Shown: positions 15,545 to 26,088, counted from the first letter of the stretch. The stretch is DNA of 64,000 nt from Nocardioides sediminis (GCF_003047295.1 NZ_PZYZ01000001.1:744001-808000), one strand, 5' to 3'. Notes: generated from the sequence alone by a model not told the origin. Numbers and translations are program-made.

Positions 15545-15631
15545 TCAGTCGACGGCGCGGGGGGAGCGACAGAGCGCGCTCCCGGTGCGCACGAGGTCGA
15601 CGGCACGACGCTGCGTCAGCAGGTCACCCAC
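15545..15631 (-). CDS. short leader peptide, sulfur-linked type
   Basis: The minus frame reads LLTQRRAVDLVRTGSALCRS, then PRAVD and a stop. This matches the short actinobacterial 'putative leader peptide' pattern (LTxRRxxDLxRxxSALCR) found before sulfur-assimilation and sulfur-compound transport genes. With the GTG at 15631 it has 28 aa; GTGs at 15661 and 15670 are alternatives, and none has a clear ribosome site. It ends 63 nt before the symporter ATG. The single Cys codon near the end suggests translation through it reports cysteine supply, but the mechanism is inferred. Confidence 0.6.
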   Translation of the reverse strand: MGDLLTQRRAVDLVRTGSALCRSPRAVD

Positions 15632-15742
15632 CGTGGTGGGGAGGGTCGTGGGAGCTCGCACGCCTGGCACAACCGGCGCGGCATCAGGCGGATTCCGTGG
15701 TTCCCGTCACAAGGAGGTCGGGGCCTGCCTAGGGTGCGCGGC

Positions 15743-16363
15743 ATGATCTCTCGCCTCGGGCTCCGACTGCTCGCCGCTGCCCTCCCCGCCGTCCTGTTCG
15801 CGCCCGTCGCCGCGCACGCGGAGAAGGTCGGGACGACAGATGCCGCTGGGGACGTCGTGAGTCTCGGACCGACGGAGCAGGGCGACGACGACCTGGACAA
15901 CCTCCTGCCTGCCCCCGAGAACCTGACCGCGGACGTCGTCCGCACCGTCGTCGCCCACGCCGGCTCGCGCCTCCGCGTGCGCATCGACCTCCGCGAGCTC
16001 GGCCGGTCGAGGAACTACTTCGCGCTCCTGCAGGTGCGCACCCCGGCGGGCACGTTCGAGGTGGAGACGGACGACCTCGGTCGGCGGCCGAAGGTGGAGA
16101 TGACGCGCCGGGGTCGCGCCGTCGAGTGCCGGCGGCTGCGCGCCGTCAGCGACCGTGCCGCCGCCCGCGCGGTCATCACGATCCCGACGGCCTGCCTCGG
16201 GGCTCCTCGGTGGGTCCAGGTCGGCGCCGGCATCGCGTCCCTCGAGACCGTGGCCGCTGCCGACGGGACGGAACAGGTCGTGGTGTTCGCCGACGATGCC
16301 CACCGCGCCGGGACGATCGGCGACGAGAACCTGGCCAAGGGTCCCAAGGTCCGTCGCGGCTGA
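15743..16363 (+). CDS. secreted protein of unknown function
   Basis: 206 aa with a Sec signal peptide: MISRLGLRLLAAALPAVLFA then PVAAHA, with cleavage near residue 26. The mature protein is beta-rich and starts EKVGTTDAAGDVVSLGPTEQ. A region with strands (RLRVRIDLRELGRSRNYFAL and following) resembles small extracellular beta-sandwich proteins of Nocardioides. Two Cys (VECRRL, TACLG) could pair. The ATG follows a TAGGGT box by 7 nt, suggesting a leaderless transcript. An AAGGAGG at 15711 is too distant to be its ribosome site. No family is recognised. Confidence 0.75.
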   Translation: MISRLGLRLLAAALPAVLFAPVAAHAEKVGTTDAAGDVVSLGPTEQGDDDLDNLLPAPENLTADVVRTVVAHAGSRLRVRIDLRELGRSRNYFALLQVRTPAGTFEVETDDLGRRPKVEMTRRGRAVECRRLRAVSDRAAARAVITIPTACLGAPRWVQVGAGIASLETVAAADGTEQVVVFADDAHRAGTIGDENLAKGPKVRRG

Positions 16364-16367
16364 CCCG

Positions 16368-17483
16368 TCACCGGGCGAGGAGCACCAGCACCTCGTAGTG
16401 CGTGGTCTGCGGGAACATGTCGAGCACCCGCGCCTCGACCGGCCGCAGCGACGGCATGAGCGCGAGGTCGCGAGCCAGCGACTCCGCGTTGCACGACGAG
16501 TAGACGACGTGGCGCACGCCGGACGCCTCCAGCCAGCCCGCGAGCTCGGCGCCGATGCCGCGCCGGGGCGGGTTGACCACGACCAGGTCCGGCGCGGCGG
16601 CCTGGGCCAACGCCCACGTGGTCGCGTCGGCCGCCACGAGCTCCGCGGCCACGCCGAGCTCGGCGGCCGTCACCGTGGCCGCCTCGATCGCGTCGGCCGA
16701 GACCTCGACGCCGAGCACCTGGCGGCCGGGACTCGCGAGGTGGAGCGCGAAGCCGCCGACGCCGCAGTAGAGGTCCCAGACCGTGCGCACGTCCGGCAGC
16801 GCGTCGACCCACGTCCGGGCCTGCTCGTAGAGCGCCTCGGCGACGAGGGTGTTGGTCTGGAAGAACGCCCGCGGGCCGAGCCGCAGCGTGACGCCCGTCG
16901 CCAACCGCATCGGCAGCCTCGAGGCGTCGGTGAGCACGATCTCGCGCTCGCCCTCGAGCACCGCCGCGTGCGTCGGCTGCACGTTGAGCGAGACGACCCG
17001 TAGGGACGACAGCTCCGCCAGCAGCCAGGGCAGGTGCTTGCGGATCCGCGCCTCGTCGGCGGTCGAGCGGACCACCAGCCGCAGCATCAGCTCGCGGTCC
17101 GGCGACTCGGTGAGCAGCACGTGCTTGAGCTCCCCGCGGCGCGTCGCGACGTCGTACGGCGTGAGGTCGGCGCGCATGACGAAGGCGGCGACCACGTCGA
17201 GCGCAGCGGTCATCCCGGGGGAGTGCAGCCCGCAGTCACGCAGGTCCACCCCGGTCCGGGTGCGGTCGAGGATCCCGAGTGTCGGGCTCGTGGTGGTGCC
17301 GCCGACGGCCATCTTGGCCTTGTTGCGGAAGCCCGACTCCGGGCCCGCGAACGTCGGCAGCCACAGCGGGGCGGGCACCAGCGACCGCGCGTGCGCCTCC
17401 TTGTCGGACAGCTGCCGCGCGCGGGGCACCTCCAGCAGGGTGCAGGAGCGGCAGCGGTGGGCGTCGTAGTGGTGGCAGTCCAT
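16368..17483 (-). CDS. rlmC: 23S rRNA (uracil-5-)-methyltransferase RlmC
   Basis: 371-aa SAM-dependent RNA m5U methyltransferase, the RlmC (RumB) type that modifies 23S rRNA U747 in E. coli. The N-terminus MDCHHYDAHRCRSC provides the iron-sulfur cysteines as in E. coli RlmC, and PESGFRNKAKMAVGG follows. The SAM site is DLYCGVGGFALHLASPGRQV, the NPPRRGIG motif is present, and the catalytic Cys is in VYSSCNAESLARDL. The end, DMFPQTTHYEVLVLL, also matches. The match to the gammaproteobacterial enzyme is close over the whole length. The gene lies 10 nt before (upstream on the minus strand: after) aminopeptidase P and may share its transcript. Confidence 0.93.
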   Translation of the reverse strand: MDCHHYDAHRCRSCTLLEVPRARQLSDKEAHARSLVPAPLWLPTFAGPESGFRNKAKMAVGGTTTSPTLGILDRTRTGVDLRDCGLHSPGMTAALDVVAAFVMRADLTPYDVATRRGELKHVLLTESPDRELMLRLVVRSTADEARIRKHLPWLLAELSSLRVVSLNVQPTHAAVLEGEREIVLTDASRLPMRLATGVTLRLGPRAFFQTNTLVAEALYEQARTWVDALPDVRTVWDLYCGVGGFALHLASPGRQVLGVEVSADAIEAATVTAAELGVAAELVAADATTWALAQAAAPDLVVVNPPRRGIGAELAGWLEASGVRHVVYSSCNAESLARDLALMPSLRPVEARVLDMFPQTTHYEVLVLLAR

Positions 17484-17493
17484 CCCGGGCAGG

Positions 17494-18930
17494 TCAGCCG
17501 CGCAGCCGGCCCATCCACTCCTCGACCTCCGCGGAGGAGCGGGGGAGCGCGGCGGACAGGTTCCGCGAGCCGTCGGCGGTGACGAGGATGTCGTCCTCGA
17601 TGCGGATGCCGATCCCGCGCAGCTCCTCGGGCACCAGGAGGTCGTCCTCCTGGAAGTACAGGCCCGGCTCGACGGTCAGCACCATGCCCTCGACGAGGTC
17701 GCCCTTGGGGTAGACGTCGACCGACGAGCGGCCGCAGTCGTGGACGTCCATGCCGAGCATGTGCGAGGTGCCGTGCAGCGTCCAGCGTGCGTAGACCTTG
17801 GACTCGGGGTCGAGCGCCTCCTGCGCCGACACAGGCAGCAGGCCGAGGTCGGCGAGCCCGTGGGCCATGACCTCCATGGCGGCGTTGTGGGCGGCCAGGA
17901 AGGGCACGCCCGGGCGGACGGCGTCGATGCCGGCCTGCTGGGCGGCGTGCACCAGGTCGTAGAGGTCGCGCTGGACCGCGGTGAACCGGCCGTCGACCGG
18001 CAGCGTGCGGGTGACGTCGGCGGTGTAGAGGTTGCGGCCCTCCACGCCCATGTCGAGCAGCACCAGCTCACCGGGCGTGATCGGTCCCGTGTTGTCGATC
18101 CAGTGCAGGGTCGTCGCGTGCGACCCGCCGCCGACGATCGAGTCGTAGCCGATGTCGTTGCCCATCGCGCGGGCGCGACGGAAGAAGGTGCCCTCGATCC
18201 AGCGCTCGCCGTGCTCGAGGACGCGGTCCCACTCGCGCACCGAGTCCTCGAAGCCGAGGGTGGTGATGTCGCACGCCTCCTGCAGCTCGGCGACCTCCCA
18301 CTCGTCCTTGACCAGGCGCAGCTCGTCGGCGACCCGGGCGAGGTCCTCGTCCTTGGTGATGTCGCGCGTCTTGCGGTCGTCGTCGAAGGACGGCAGGTCC
18401 TTCACGTGGCGGACCTCGATGCCGAGCGAGTCGGAGATCTCGCGCGCCGAGGGACGACGGCCGGCCCACAGCTCGCCGTACTGACGGTCGCGGAAGAACT
18501 CGTCGGTGTCGCGCTCGGACCGCGGCCGGGCGTACAAGATCGCCTCGCCGACTCCGTCCGAACCGCTCTCGATGACCAGCACCGCGTCCGAGGTCTGGTT
18601 GCCGGAGAAGTAGGTGTGCGCGGTGTCCGGACGGAAGCGGTAGTCGGTGTCGTTGGCGCGCACCTTGAAGGTGCCCGCCGGGAGCACCAGCCGCTCGCCA
18701 GGGAAGGCGGCCGCGAGGGCGGCACGGCGCCGGGCCGCGTGCTCGGTGACCGGGTGGCGGGGGACGTCGAGCTCGCGCTCGCCCCACCCGGTGCGCATGA
18801 AGGCGGCGTACGCCGCGGGCACGGCCGGGTCGTGGGACTCCGTGGCCAGCTCGCTGGTGCCCTCGGTGGTGCTCAGGGTTGCCGTCTCGGGGGTGACGAC
18901 GTCGGTCTCCGTCGGGTGCTCCTCGCTCAC
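17494..18930 (-). CDS. aminopeptidase P family metallopeptidase
   Basis: 478-aa M24-family Xaa-Pro aminopeptidase. The N-terminal creatinase-like domain covers about 60-220. The C-terminal pita-bread domain carries the dinuclear metal ligands: the two Asp in LLDMGVEGRNLYTADVTRT, the His of LHGTSHMLGMDVHDCG, the Glu of TVEPGLYF and the Glu of GIRIEDDILV. It removes N-terminal residues preceding Pro in the cytoplasm. The start is set at the GTG at 18930 (MSEEHPT); a GTG at 18939 is the alternative. The first 35 residues are acidic and Thr-rich, longer than in many homologues. Divergent from prsW; rlmC follows 10 nt after its stop on the same strand. Confidence 0.9.
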   Translation of the reverse strand: MSEEHPTETDVVTPETATLSTTEGTSELATESHDPAVPAAYAAFMRTGWGERELDVPRHPVTEHAARRRAALAAAFPGERLVLPAGTFKVRANDTDYRFRPDTAHTYFSGNQTSDAVLVIESGSDGVGEAILYARPRSERDTDEFFRDRQYGELWAGRRPSAREISDSLGIEVRHVKDLPSFDDDRKTRDITKDEDLARVADELRLVKDEWEVAELQEACDITTLGFEDSVREWDRVLEHGERWIEGTFFRRARAMGNDIGYDSIVGGGSHATTLHWIDNTGPITPGELVLLDMGVEGRNLYTADVTRTLPVDGRFTAVQRDLYDLVHAAQQAGIDAVRPGVPFLAAHNAAMEVMAHGLADLGLLPVSAQEALDPESKVYARWTLHGTSHMLGMDVHDCGRSSVDVYPKGDLVEGMVLTVEPGLYFQEDDLLVPEELRGIGIRIEDDILVTADGSRNLSAALPRSSAEVEEWMGRLRG

Positions 18931-18981
18931 CCGCCTCACTGTACGCGGGGGCGAGGGGGGTGCTCCGTTAGGCTGCCGGAC

Positions 18982-20100
18982 ATGCCGAGACGACGTCGCG
19001 ACAGCGTTGCCTTCACGCTCGTCGTCGCCGCGTCGGTCCTGCTGGGAGCGATCGTGATGGCCGTGGTCATCGCCCTCTCCGGAGCCCCGGGGTCGCTGGC
19101 CCTCGCGGCCCTCCTGGCGGCACTCCCCGTCGGTCCGCTCGTGGGCTGCTTCATGTGGCTGGACCGCTATGAGCCCGAGCCCCGGCCCCTGCTGCTGGCC
19201 GGGCTGCTGTGGGGCGCCTTCGTCGCGACCGCCGCCGCCCTGGTGTTCCAGGGCATCGGGATGGCCGGCGGGTCCAGCAGCACCGAGACCCTCGCGGTCT
19301 GGGCGCCGGTCACCGAGGAGCTCACCAAGGGTGCCTTCCTCGTGCTGCTCCTGTGGTGGCGCCGCCACGAGCTCGACGGCGTCCTCGACGGCATCGTCTA
19401 CGCCGGGATGGTCGGCATCGGCTTCGCCTTCACCGAGAACCTCCTCTACCTGGCGGCGGCGTACGACGGCACCGACGGTCTCGGTCCCGGCGGCACCGAG
19501 GCGCTGACCGCGACCTTCGTCATGCGGTGCCTGGTCAGCCCGTTCGCGCACCCGCTGTTCACCGCCTTCATCGGCGTCGGGGTCGGCCTGGCCGTCACGT
19601 CGCGCACCGCGTCCCTGCGCCTGCTGCTGCCGGTGCTCGGCTACGTCGCGGCCGTGGTCACGCACAGCCTCTGGAACTCCTCGACGATCGACGGCACCGG
19701 CGGCTTCCTCGTGGTCTACGGGACGCTGATGATGCCCGCCTTCGTGGCCTTCGTCGCCTTCGCCCTCTACCGGCGCCGGTCCGAGCGCGGGATGATGCGG
19801 GCCGCGCTGGAGGACGCCGCGCAGCGCGGGCTGATCCCAATGACCGACATCCCCTGGCTGGTCGACCTGCGGGCGCGCCGCCACGCACGGGCCTTCGCCC
19901 GGCAGCGCGGGGGACCCCAGGCCGAGCGCGCGATGCGTGACTACCAGGCGGCCGCCATCGAGCTCGCCTACCTCCACCACCGATACCTTCGCGGCACGGC
20001 GCCGCGTGACTTCGCCGAGCGAGGTCACGAGCACGTCCAGCAGCTCAACGCCGTACGCCCCTACGTTGCCTTCCCCGGACAGGTGGTACCCACCCGATGA
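18982..20100 (+). CDS. PrsW-family intramembrane metalloprotease
   Basis: 372-aa membrane protein of the PrsW (PrsW/M82) family, with about eight segments. The active-site motifs are intact: the Glu pair in APVTEELTKGAF (near residue 111), FAFTEN (near 153), the His in SPFAHPLFTA, and the His in VVTHSLWN. PrsW in Bacillus cleaves the anti-sigma factor RsiW. A cytoplasmic tail of about 100 aa rich in Arg follows the last segment. A TAGGCT box lies 7 nt before the ATG, so it is probably leaderless. Its stop overlaps the next gene's ATG (ATGA), which couples it to two dynamin-like GTPases. The substrate here is unknown. Confidence 0.92.
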   Translation: MPRRRRDSVAFTLVVAASVLLGAIVMAVVIALSGAPGSLALAALLAALPVGPLVGCFMWLDRYEPEPRPLLLAGLLWGAFVATAAALVFQGIGMAGGSSSTETLAVWAPVTEELTKGAFLVLLLWWRRHELDGVLDGIVYAGMVGIGFAFTENLLYLAAAYDGTDGLGPGGTEALTATFVMRCLVSPFAHPLFTAFIGVGVGLAVTSRTASLRLLLPVLGYVAAVVTHSLWNSSTIDGTGGFLVVYGTLMMPAFVAFVAFALYRRRSERGMMRAALEDAAQRGLIPMTDIPWLVDLRARRHARAFARQRGGPQAERAMRDYQAAAIELAYLHHRYLRGTAPRDFAERGHEHVQQLNAVRPYVAFPGQVVPTR

Positions 20101-21890
20101 CCGAGCTCCAGTCCCGCCAGGAGAGCGCGGACAGCACCAAGATGCTGACCGCGCTCGTGCGGTTGCGCGGCGCCCTCCAGGAGGTCCAGCTGCCGCTGGA
20201 GCTGCCCATGGCCGAGGAGCAGCGGCAGTCCCGGGCGGAGATGGTCGACCAGCTGGAGGACTACGCGATCCCCCGGCTGATGACCATCGACGCGCCGCTG
20301 CTCGCCGTCGTCGGCGGCTCCACCGGCGCCGGCAAGTCCACCCTGGTCAACTCCCTGGTCGGCAGCCGCGTCACGCAACCCGGCGTGCTGCGGCCCACCA
20401 CCCGGTCGCCCGTCCTGGTGCACCACCCCTCCGACGCCCACTGGTTCGGCCAGGACCGCCTGCTCCCCGAGCTCGAGCGGGTCTCGCGCAGCACCAACGA
20501 CCCCGACGCGCTCCAGCTGGTCCCGTCCGAGTCGGTGCCGGCCGGACTGGCGATCCTCGACGCCCCCGACATCGACTCGGTGGAGGAGCGCAACCGCACG
20601 CTGGCCGCCCAGCTGCTCGCCGCCGCGGACCTGTGGCTCTTCGTCACCTCCGCGGCCCGGTACGCCGACCAGGTCCCGTGGGAGTTCCTGCGCAAGGCCG
20701 CCGAGCGGTCCGCCGCCGTGGCGATCGTGCTCGACCGCACGCCGCCCGAGGCCGTCGAGACCGTCTCCACCCACCTGGCCCGGATGCTCGCCTCCCGCGG
20801 CCTGAAGGACTCCCCGCTCTTCGTCGTCACCGAGGGAGGGGTCACCGAGGAGGGGCTGCTGCCCGCGGAGTCGGTGGCCGACATCCGCGCCTGGCTGGAC
20901 TCCCTGGCCGCCGACGCCGAGGCCCGCTCCGCCGTGGTGCGCCAGACGCTCGAGGGCGCGATCCGCACGCTGTCGCGGCGTACCCACTCGGTGGCGGACG
21001 CCGCGACCGAGCAGGTCGACGCGGTGCGCCGGCTGCGCGAGGACGTCAACCGCTCCTACGACCAGGCCGTGGCCTCGGTCTCCGAGGCGTCCGCCGACGG
21101 CACCCTGCTCCGGGGCGAGGTGCTCGCCCGGTGGCAGGAGTTCGTCGGCACCGGCGAGCTGCTCAAGTCGCTCGAGACGCGGGTGGGCTGGCTGCGCGAC
21201 CGCGTCGTCAACGCAGTCAAGGGCAAGCCCCAGCAGGCCGAGCGGGTCACCGTCGCCGTCGAGTCCGGGCTCGAGACCCTGATCCTCGAGCACGCCGAGG
21301 CCGCGGCCGAGCGCGCCGAGGCCTCGTGGCAGTCCACCTCCGCCGGGCAGGAGCTCCTCAGGAGCGCGGGGGAGGACCTGGGCCGTGCGTCGCGCGACTT
21401 CCGCCGCCGCGCCGAGCGCGCGGTGCGCGACTGGCAGGCCGACGTGCTCGAGATGGTCCGCACCGAGGGCGCCGACAAGCGGTCGACGGCCCGGTTCCTC
21501 GCCTTCGGCGTCAACGGGCTGTCGGTGGCGCTGATGGTCGTCGTCTTCGCCCACACCGCCGGCGTCACCGGGGCGGAGGCCGGCATCGCCGGCGGCTCGG
21601 CGGTGCTGGGCCAGAAGCTCCTCGAGGCCGTCTTCGGCGACCAGGCCGTGCGGTCGCTGGCGGAGCGGGCCCGGCGCGACCTCGAGCTCAAGGTCAACGA
21701 CCTGCTCGAGCAGGAGCGCCGCCGCTACGTCGACCTGCTCGACCGGCTCGAGATCTCCCCCGAGACGCCCGACAAGCTGCGGACGGCGTCGCGTCGCGTC
21801 GACGACCTGCGGTTCGCCGCGAGCCGGTCCGGCGCGTCGGAGGTCACCCCGCAGGGTGCGGACGCAGGGGACCTGACCCCGGACGCATAG
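20097..21890 (+). CDS. dynamin-like large GTPase
   Basis: 597-aa GTPase. The P-loop GGSTGAGKST is at about 73-82. The switch/G3 region is IVLDAPDIDS-like (LAILDAPDIDSVEERN), and a G4-like strand AVAIVLDRTPPE follows. After the GTPase core come long helices (about 260-470 and 500-580) with a hydrophobic stretch near 470-510 (NGLSVALMVVVFAHTAGVTG) that may insert in or cross the membrane. This is the layout of bacterial dynamin-like proteins. The start overlaps the prsW stop. A second, shorter GTPase follows 39 nt later, so the two probably work as a pair. Confidence 0.85.
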   Translation: MTELQSRQESADSTKMLTALVRLRGALQEVQLPLELPMAEEQRQSRAEMVDQLEDYAIPRLMTIDAPLLAVVGGSTGAGKSTLVNSLVGSRVTQPGVLRPTTRSPVLVHHPSDAHWFGQDRLLPELERVSRSTNDPDALQLVPSESVPAGLAILDAPDIDSVEERNRTLAAQLLAAADLWLFVTSAARYADQVPWEFLRKAAERSAAVAIVLDRTPPEAVETVSTHLARMLASRGLKDSPLFVVTEGGVTEEGLLPAESVADIRAWLDSLAADAEARSAVVRQTLEGAIRTLSRRTHSVADAATEQVDAVRRLREDVNRSYDQAVASVSEASADGTLLRGEVLARWQEFVGTGELLKSLETRVGWLRDRVVNAVKGKPQQAERVTVAVESGLETLILEHAEAAAERAEASWQSTSAGQELLRSAGEDLGRASRDFRRRAERAVRDWQADVLEMVRTEGADKRSTARFLAFGVNGLSVALMVVVFAHTAGVTGAEAGIAGGSAVLGQKLLEAVFGDQAVRSLAERARRDLELKVNDLLEQERRRYVDLLDRLEISPETPDKLRTASRRVDDLRFAASRSGASEVTPQGADAGDLTPDA

Positions 21891-21929
21891 GGTGGGGCCC
21901 GATCCGTCCCGTAGCCGTCGAGGGAGAAC

Positions 21930-23585
21930 ATGTCGTCCTTGCTCGAGGGGGCCAAGAAGCTGGTCTCCCGGAGTTCTGACATCGGTGCACGCGTGCAGGG
22001 CCTCGAGCAGGCCGTGGACGGTGCCCGGGGCCGCGTCGACGACGCCGTCCTCGATGACGCCCAGGCCGTCGTGGACCGGGCCGCCAGCCGGCTCAAGCTG
22101 TCTGCGGAGCACACGGTCGTCGCCCTGGCCGGCGCCACCGGCTCGGGCAAGTCGTCGACCTTCAACGCGCTGACCGAGCTCGAGCTGTCCGCCGTCGGCG
22201 TGCGCCGTCCCACGACCTCGTGGGCCACCGCGTGCGTCTGGGGCCGAGACGGCGCGGAGGAGCTGCTGGAGTGGCTCGGCATCCCCGCACGCCACCAGGT
22301 CACCCGCGACTCGATGCTCTCGACCGGGCGCGAGGACGGCCAGCTCCAGGGCGTCGTGCTCCTCGACCTGCCCGACCACGACTCGACCGAGGTGTCCCAC
22401 CACCTCGAGGTCGACCGGCTCGTCAAGCTCGCCGACATGCTGGTGTGGGTCCTCGACCCCCAGAAGTACGCCGACGCGGCTATCCACGACCGCTACCTCG
22501 CGCCCCTGTCGGCCCACCGCGACGTGATGCTGGTCGTCCTCAACCACATCGACACCGTGCCCGAGGACCGCCGCGACGGGATGGTCGCCGACGTGCGCCG
22601 CCTGCTCGAGGCCGACGGGCTGGCCGGCGTCCCGGTGCTGGCCGTCAGCGCCCGGCACGGCACCGGGATCCCCGAGCTCAAGGCCGCCATCGCCGAGCGC
22701 GTTGCGGAGAAGAAGGCCACCCGCGCCCGGCTCGCCGCCGACCTCCGCAGCGCCGCCGAGCGGGTGCAGGAGGCCACCGGCACCGCTGCCGGCCGATCGC
22801 TGTCCTCCGAGCGGGTCGCCGCCCTCGACGACGCGTTCGCCGACGCCGCCGGCGTTCCGACGGTCGTGCGGGCCGTGGACAAGTCGACCCGGATGCGCGC
22901 CAACCGGGCCACCGGCTGGCCCGTCGTGGCGTGGTTCTCCAAGCTCAAGCCCGACCCGCTCAAGCGCCTCCACCTCGACCTCGGGTCCGCGGGCAAGGAG
23001 CTCACCGGCGCGTCCCGCACGTCGGTGCCTCAGGCGACCGGTGTCCAGCGCGCCCGCGTCGACACCGAGGTGCGTGCGCTCGCCGACCAGGTGTCCGAGG
23101 GCATGTCGCCCGCGTGGACCTCGGCGATCCGCAAGGCCTCGGTCTCCCGGCTCCCCGACCTCGGCGACCGGCTCGACCGGGCCGTGGCGTCCACCGACCT
23201 CGGCGCGGACCGGATCCCGGCCTGGGCCGGGCTGGTGCGCGTGCTGCAGTGGCTGCTGATCCTGACCGCGCTCGCCGGCTTCGTCTGGCTGGGGGCGCTC
23301 TTCGGCGCGGCCTACCTCGGCTTCGACGGCGCCAGCACGCCTGAGTACCTCGGCATCCCGGTGCCCACGATCATGCTGCTGGGCGGGATCGCGGTCGGGG
23401 TGCTGCTGGCCCTGGTCTGCCGCGTGCTCGTCTCGCTCACTGCCAAGCGGCGCGCCCGTGCGGCGGACAAGCGGCTGCGCGACGCGATCTCGGAGGTCTC
23501 CGAGGAGATCGTCGTGCAGCCGATCCGGGCCGAGCTCGCCTCCTACACGACGGTCCGCGAGGGCCTGGCCGCGGCGCTGAAGTAG
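21930..23585 (+). CDS. membrane-anchored GTPase, dynamin-like partner
   Basis: 551-aa GTPase. The P-loop is GATGSGKSS (about 68-76), the switch I Thr is in VRRPTTSWAT, G3 is DLPDHDS, G4 is NHID and the G5-like strand is VLAVSARHG. The C-terminal part has two membrane segments (about 437-458 and 475-496) and a basic tail. This resembles the YfjP/YeeP GTPases and the C-terminal member of bacterial dynamin pairs. A good ribosome site (GGGAGAA) precedes the ATG. The adjacent larger GTPase and PrsW suggest a membrane-remodelling or membrane-stress role, which is inferred from context only. Confidence 0.88.
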   Translation: MSSLLEGAKKLVSRSSDIGARVQGLEQAVDGARGRVDDAVLDDAQAVVDRAASRLKLSAEHTVVALAGATGSGKSSTFNALTELELSAVGVRRPTTSWATACVWGRDGAEELLEWLGIPARHQVTRDSMLSTGREDGQLQGVVLLDLPDHDSTEVSHHLEVDRLVKLADMLVWVLDPQKYADAAIHDRYLAPLSAHRDVMLVVLNHIDTVPEDRRDGMVADVRRLLEADGLAGVPVLAVSARHGTGIPELKAAIAERVAEKKATRARLAADLRSAAERVQEATGTAAGRSLSSERVAALDDAFADAAGVPTVVRAVDKSTRMRANRATGWPVVAWFSKLKPDPLKRLHLDLGSAGKELTGASRTSVPQATGVQRARVDTEVRALADQVSEGMSPAWTSAIRKASVSRLPDLGDRLDRAVASTDLGADRIPAWAGLVRVLQWLLILTALAGFVWLGALFGAAYLGFDGASTPEYLGIPVPTIMLLGGIAVGVLLALVCRVLVSLTAKRRARAADKRLRDAISEVSEEIVVQPIRAELASYTTVREGLAAALK

Positions 23586-23755
23586 CCGCCGGAGCCTATC
23601 CGGGGGCTCGTTCCCGGGCCGGTGGGTCTCCACAGGACCGCCGTGCCACCCTGCCCTCCACAGCGCGTGTGCGTCGTACGGCGGGGTGTCGGTGGGTGTC
23701 CGCAGCCTTGGGTGCACGAGGGCGGACCCGCCGCCCGGCCCGAGGAGGCACACCC

Positions 23756-24262
23756 ATGAACGAGACCTACGTGACGCTGAGCGGCCGCGTCGGCAGCGAG
23801 GTGCAGCTGCACGACGCCGGCGGCCAGGCGCTGGCCACCTTCCGCGTCGCCAACACCCCGCGACGCCGGCGCAAGGCCGACGACGAGTGGGTGGACGGCA
23901 CCACCACGTGGTTCCAGGTCAAGGCGTGGCGGCGGCTGGCCGGACACGTCAAGGAGTCGCTGCGCGTGGGCGACCCGGTCCTCATCAGCGGACGGCTCGA
24001 GTCGGACGTCTGGGTCCGCGACGACGGCACGTCGAGCACCCAGCTCGTCGTCACCGCCACCTCCGTGGGCCACGACCTCGCCCACGGCACCTCGCTCTAC
24101 ACCAAGCCGGCCCGCCAGGACGACCGGCCCGTGGGCGGTGACCCGTGGGCCCCGGTCCCGGTCGACGTGGACCCGGAGACCGGCGAGATCCTGGCCGGCA
24201 CGGGTGGTGACCGGGTCGGGGCTCCGGCCGCCGTGGAGGAGGCCGGCTCCGAGGCGGCCTGA
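23756..24262 (+). CDS. single-stranded DNA-binding protein paralogue
   Basis: 168 aa. Residues 1-108 form the OB fold of SSB (NETYVTLSGRVGSEVQ, TTWFQVKAWRRLAGHVKESL, VGDPVLISGRLESDVW). The C-terminal tail lacks the acidic DDDIPF-type tip by which replicative SSB recruits repair proteins; it ends EEAGSEAA. This fits an accessory SSB (SsbB-like) and not the essential replication protein. GAGGAGG lies about 8 nt before the ATG. The two GTPases lie upstream and ettA downstream, with a 98-nt gap to ettA that has its own leaderless promoter signature. Confidence 0.88.
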   Translation: MNETYVTLSGRVGSEVQLHDAGGQALATFRVANTPRRRRKADDEWVDGTTTWFQVKAWRRLAGHVKESLRVGDPVLISGRLESDVWVRDDGTSSTQLVVTATSVGHDLAHGTSLYTKPARQDDRPVGGDPWAPVPVDVDPETGEILAGTGGDRVGAPAAVEEAGSEAA

Positions 24263-24360
24263 GCGACGGACCGCCCGGGGCCGCTCCGGCTCCGGGGCGG
24301 CCGGTCGCCGGGCGTCCACCGGTTCTCCGGTCGGGCGTCCCGACCCGTAGGCTCAGGCGC

Positions 24361-26043
<1,683 letters not shown>

Positions 26044-26088
26044 CGCGCGACGAGCCCGCGACGGGGCCACCCCGTCCGGCACTCGACA

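Noticed and set aside
18931..20034. N-terminal extension of the aminopeptidase P gene over prsW
   Set aside because: The extension is antisense to PrsW with its intact active-site motifs and shows only low-complexity residues.
20061..23753. A 1230-codon open frame on the minus strand opposite the two GTPase genes
   Set aside because: It is the antisense of clear GTPase genes. Its translation is Arg/Gly/Pro/His-rich and has no family motif, as expected from GC-skewed third positions.
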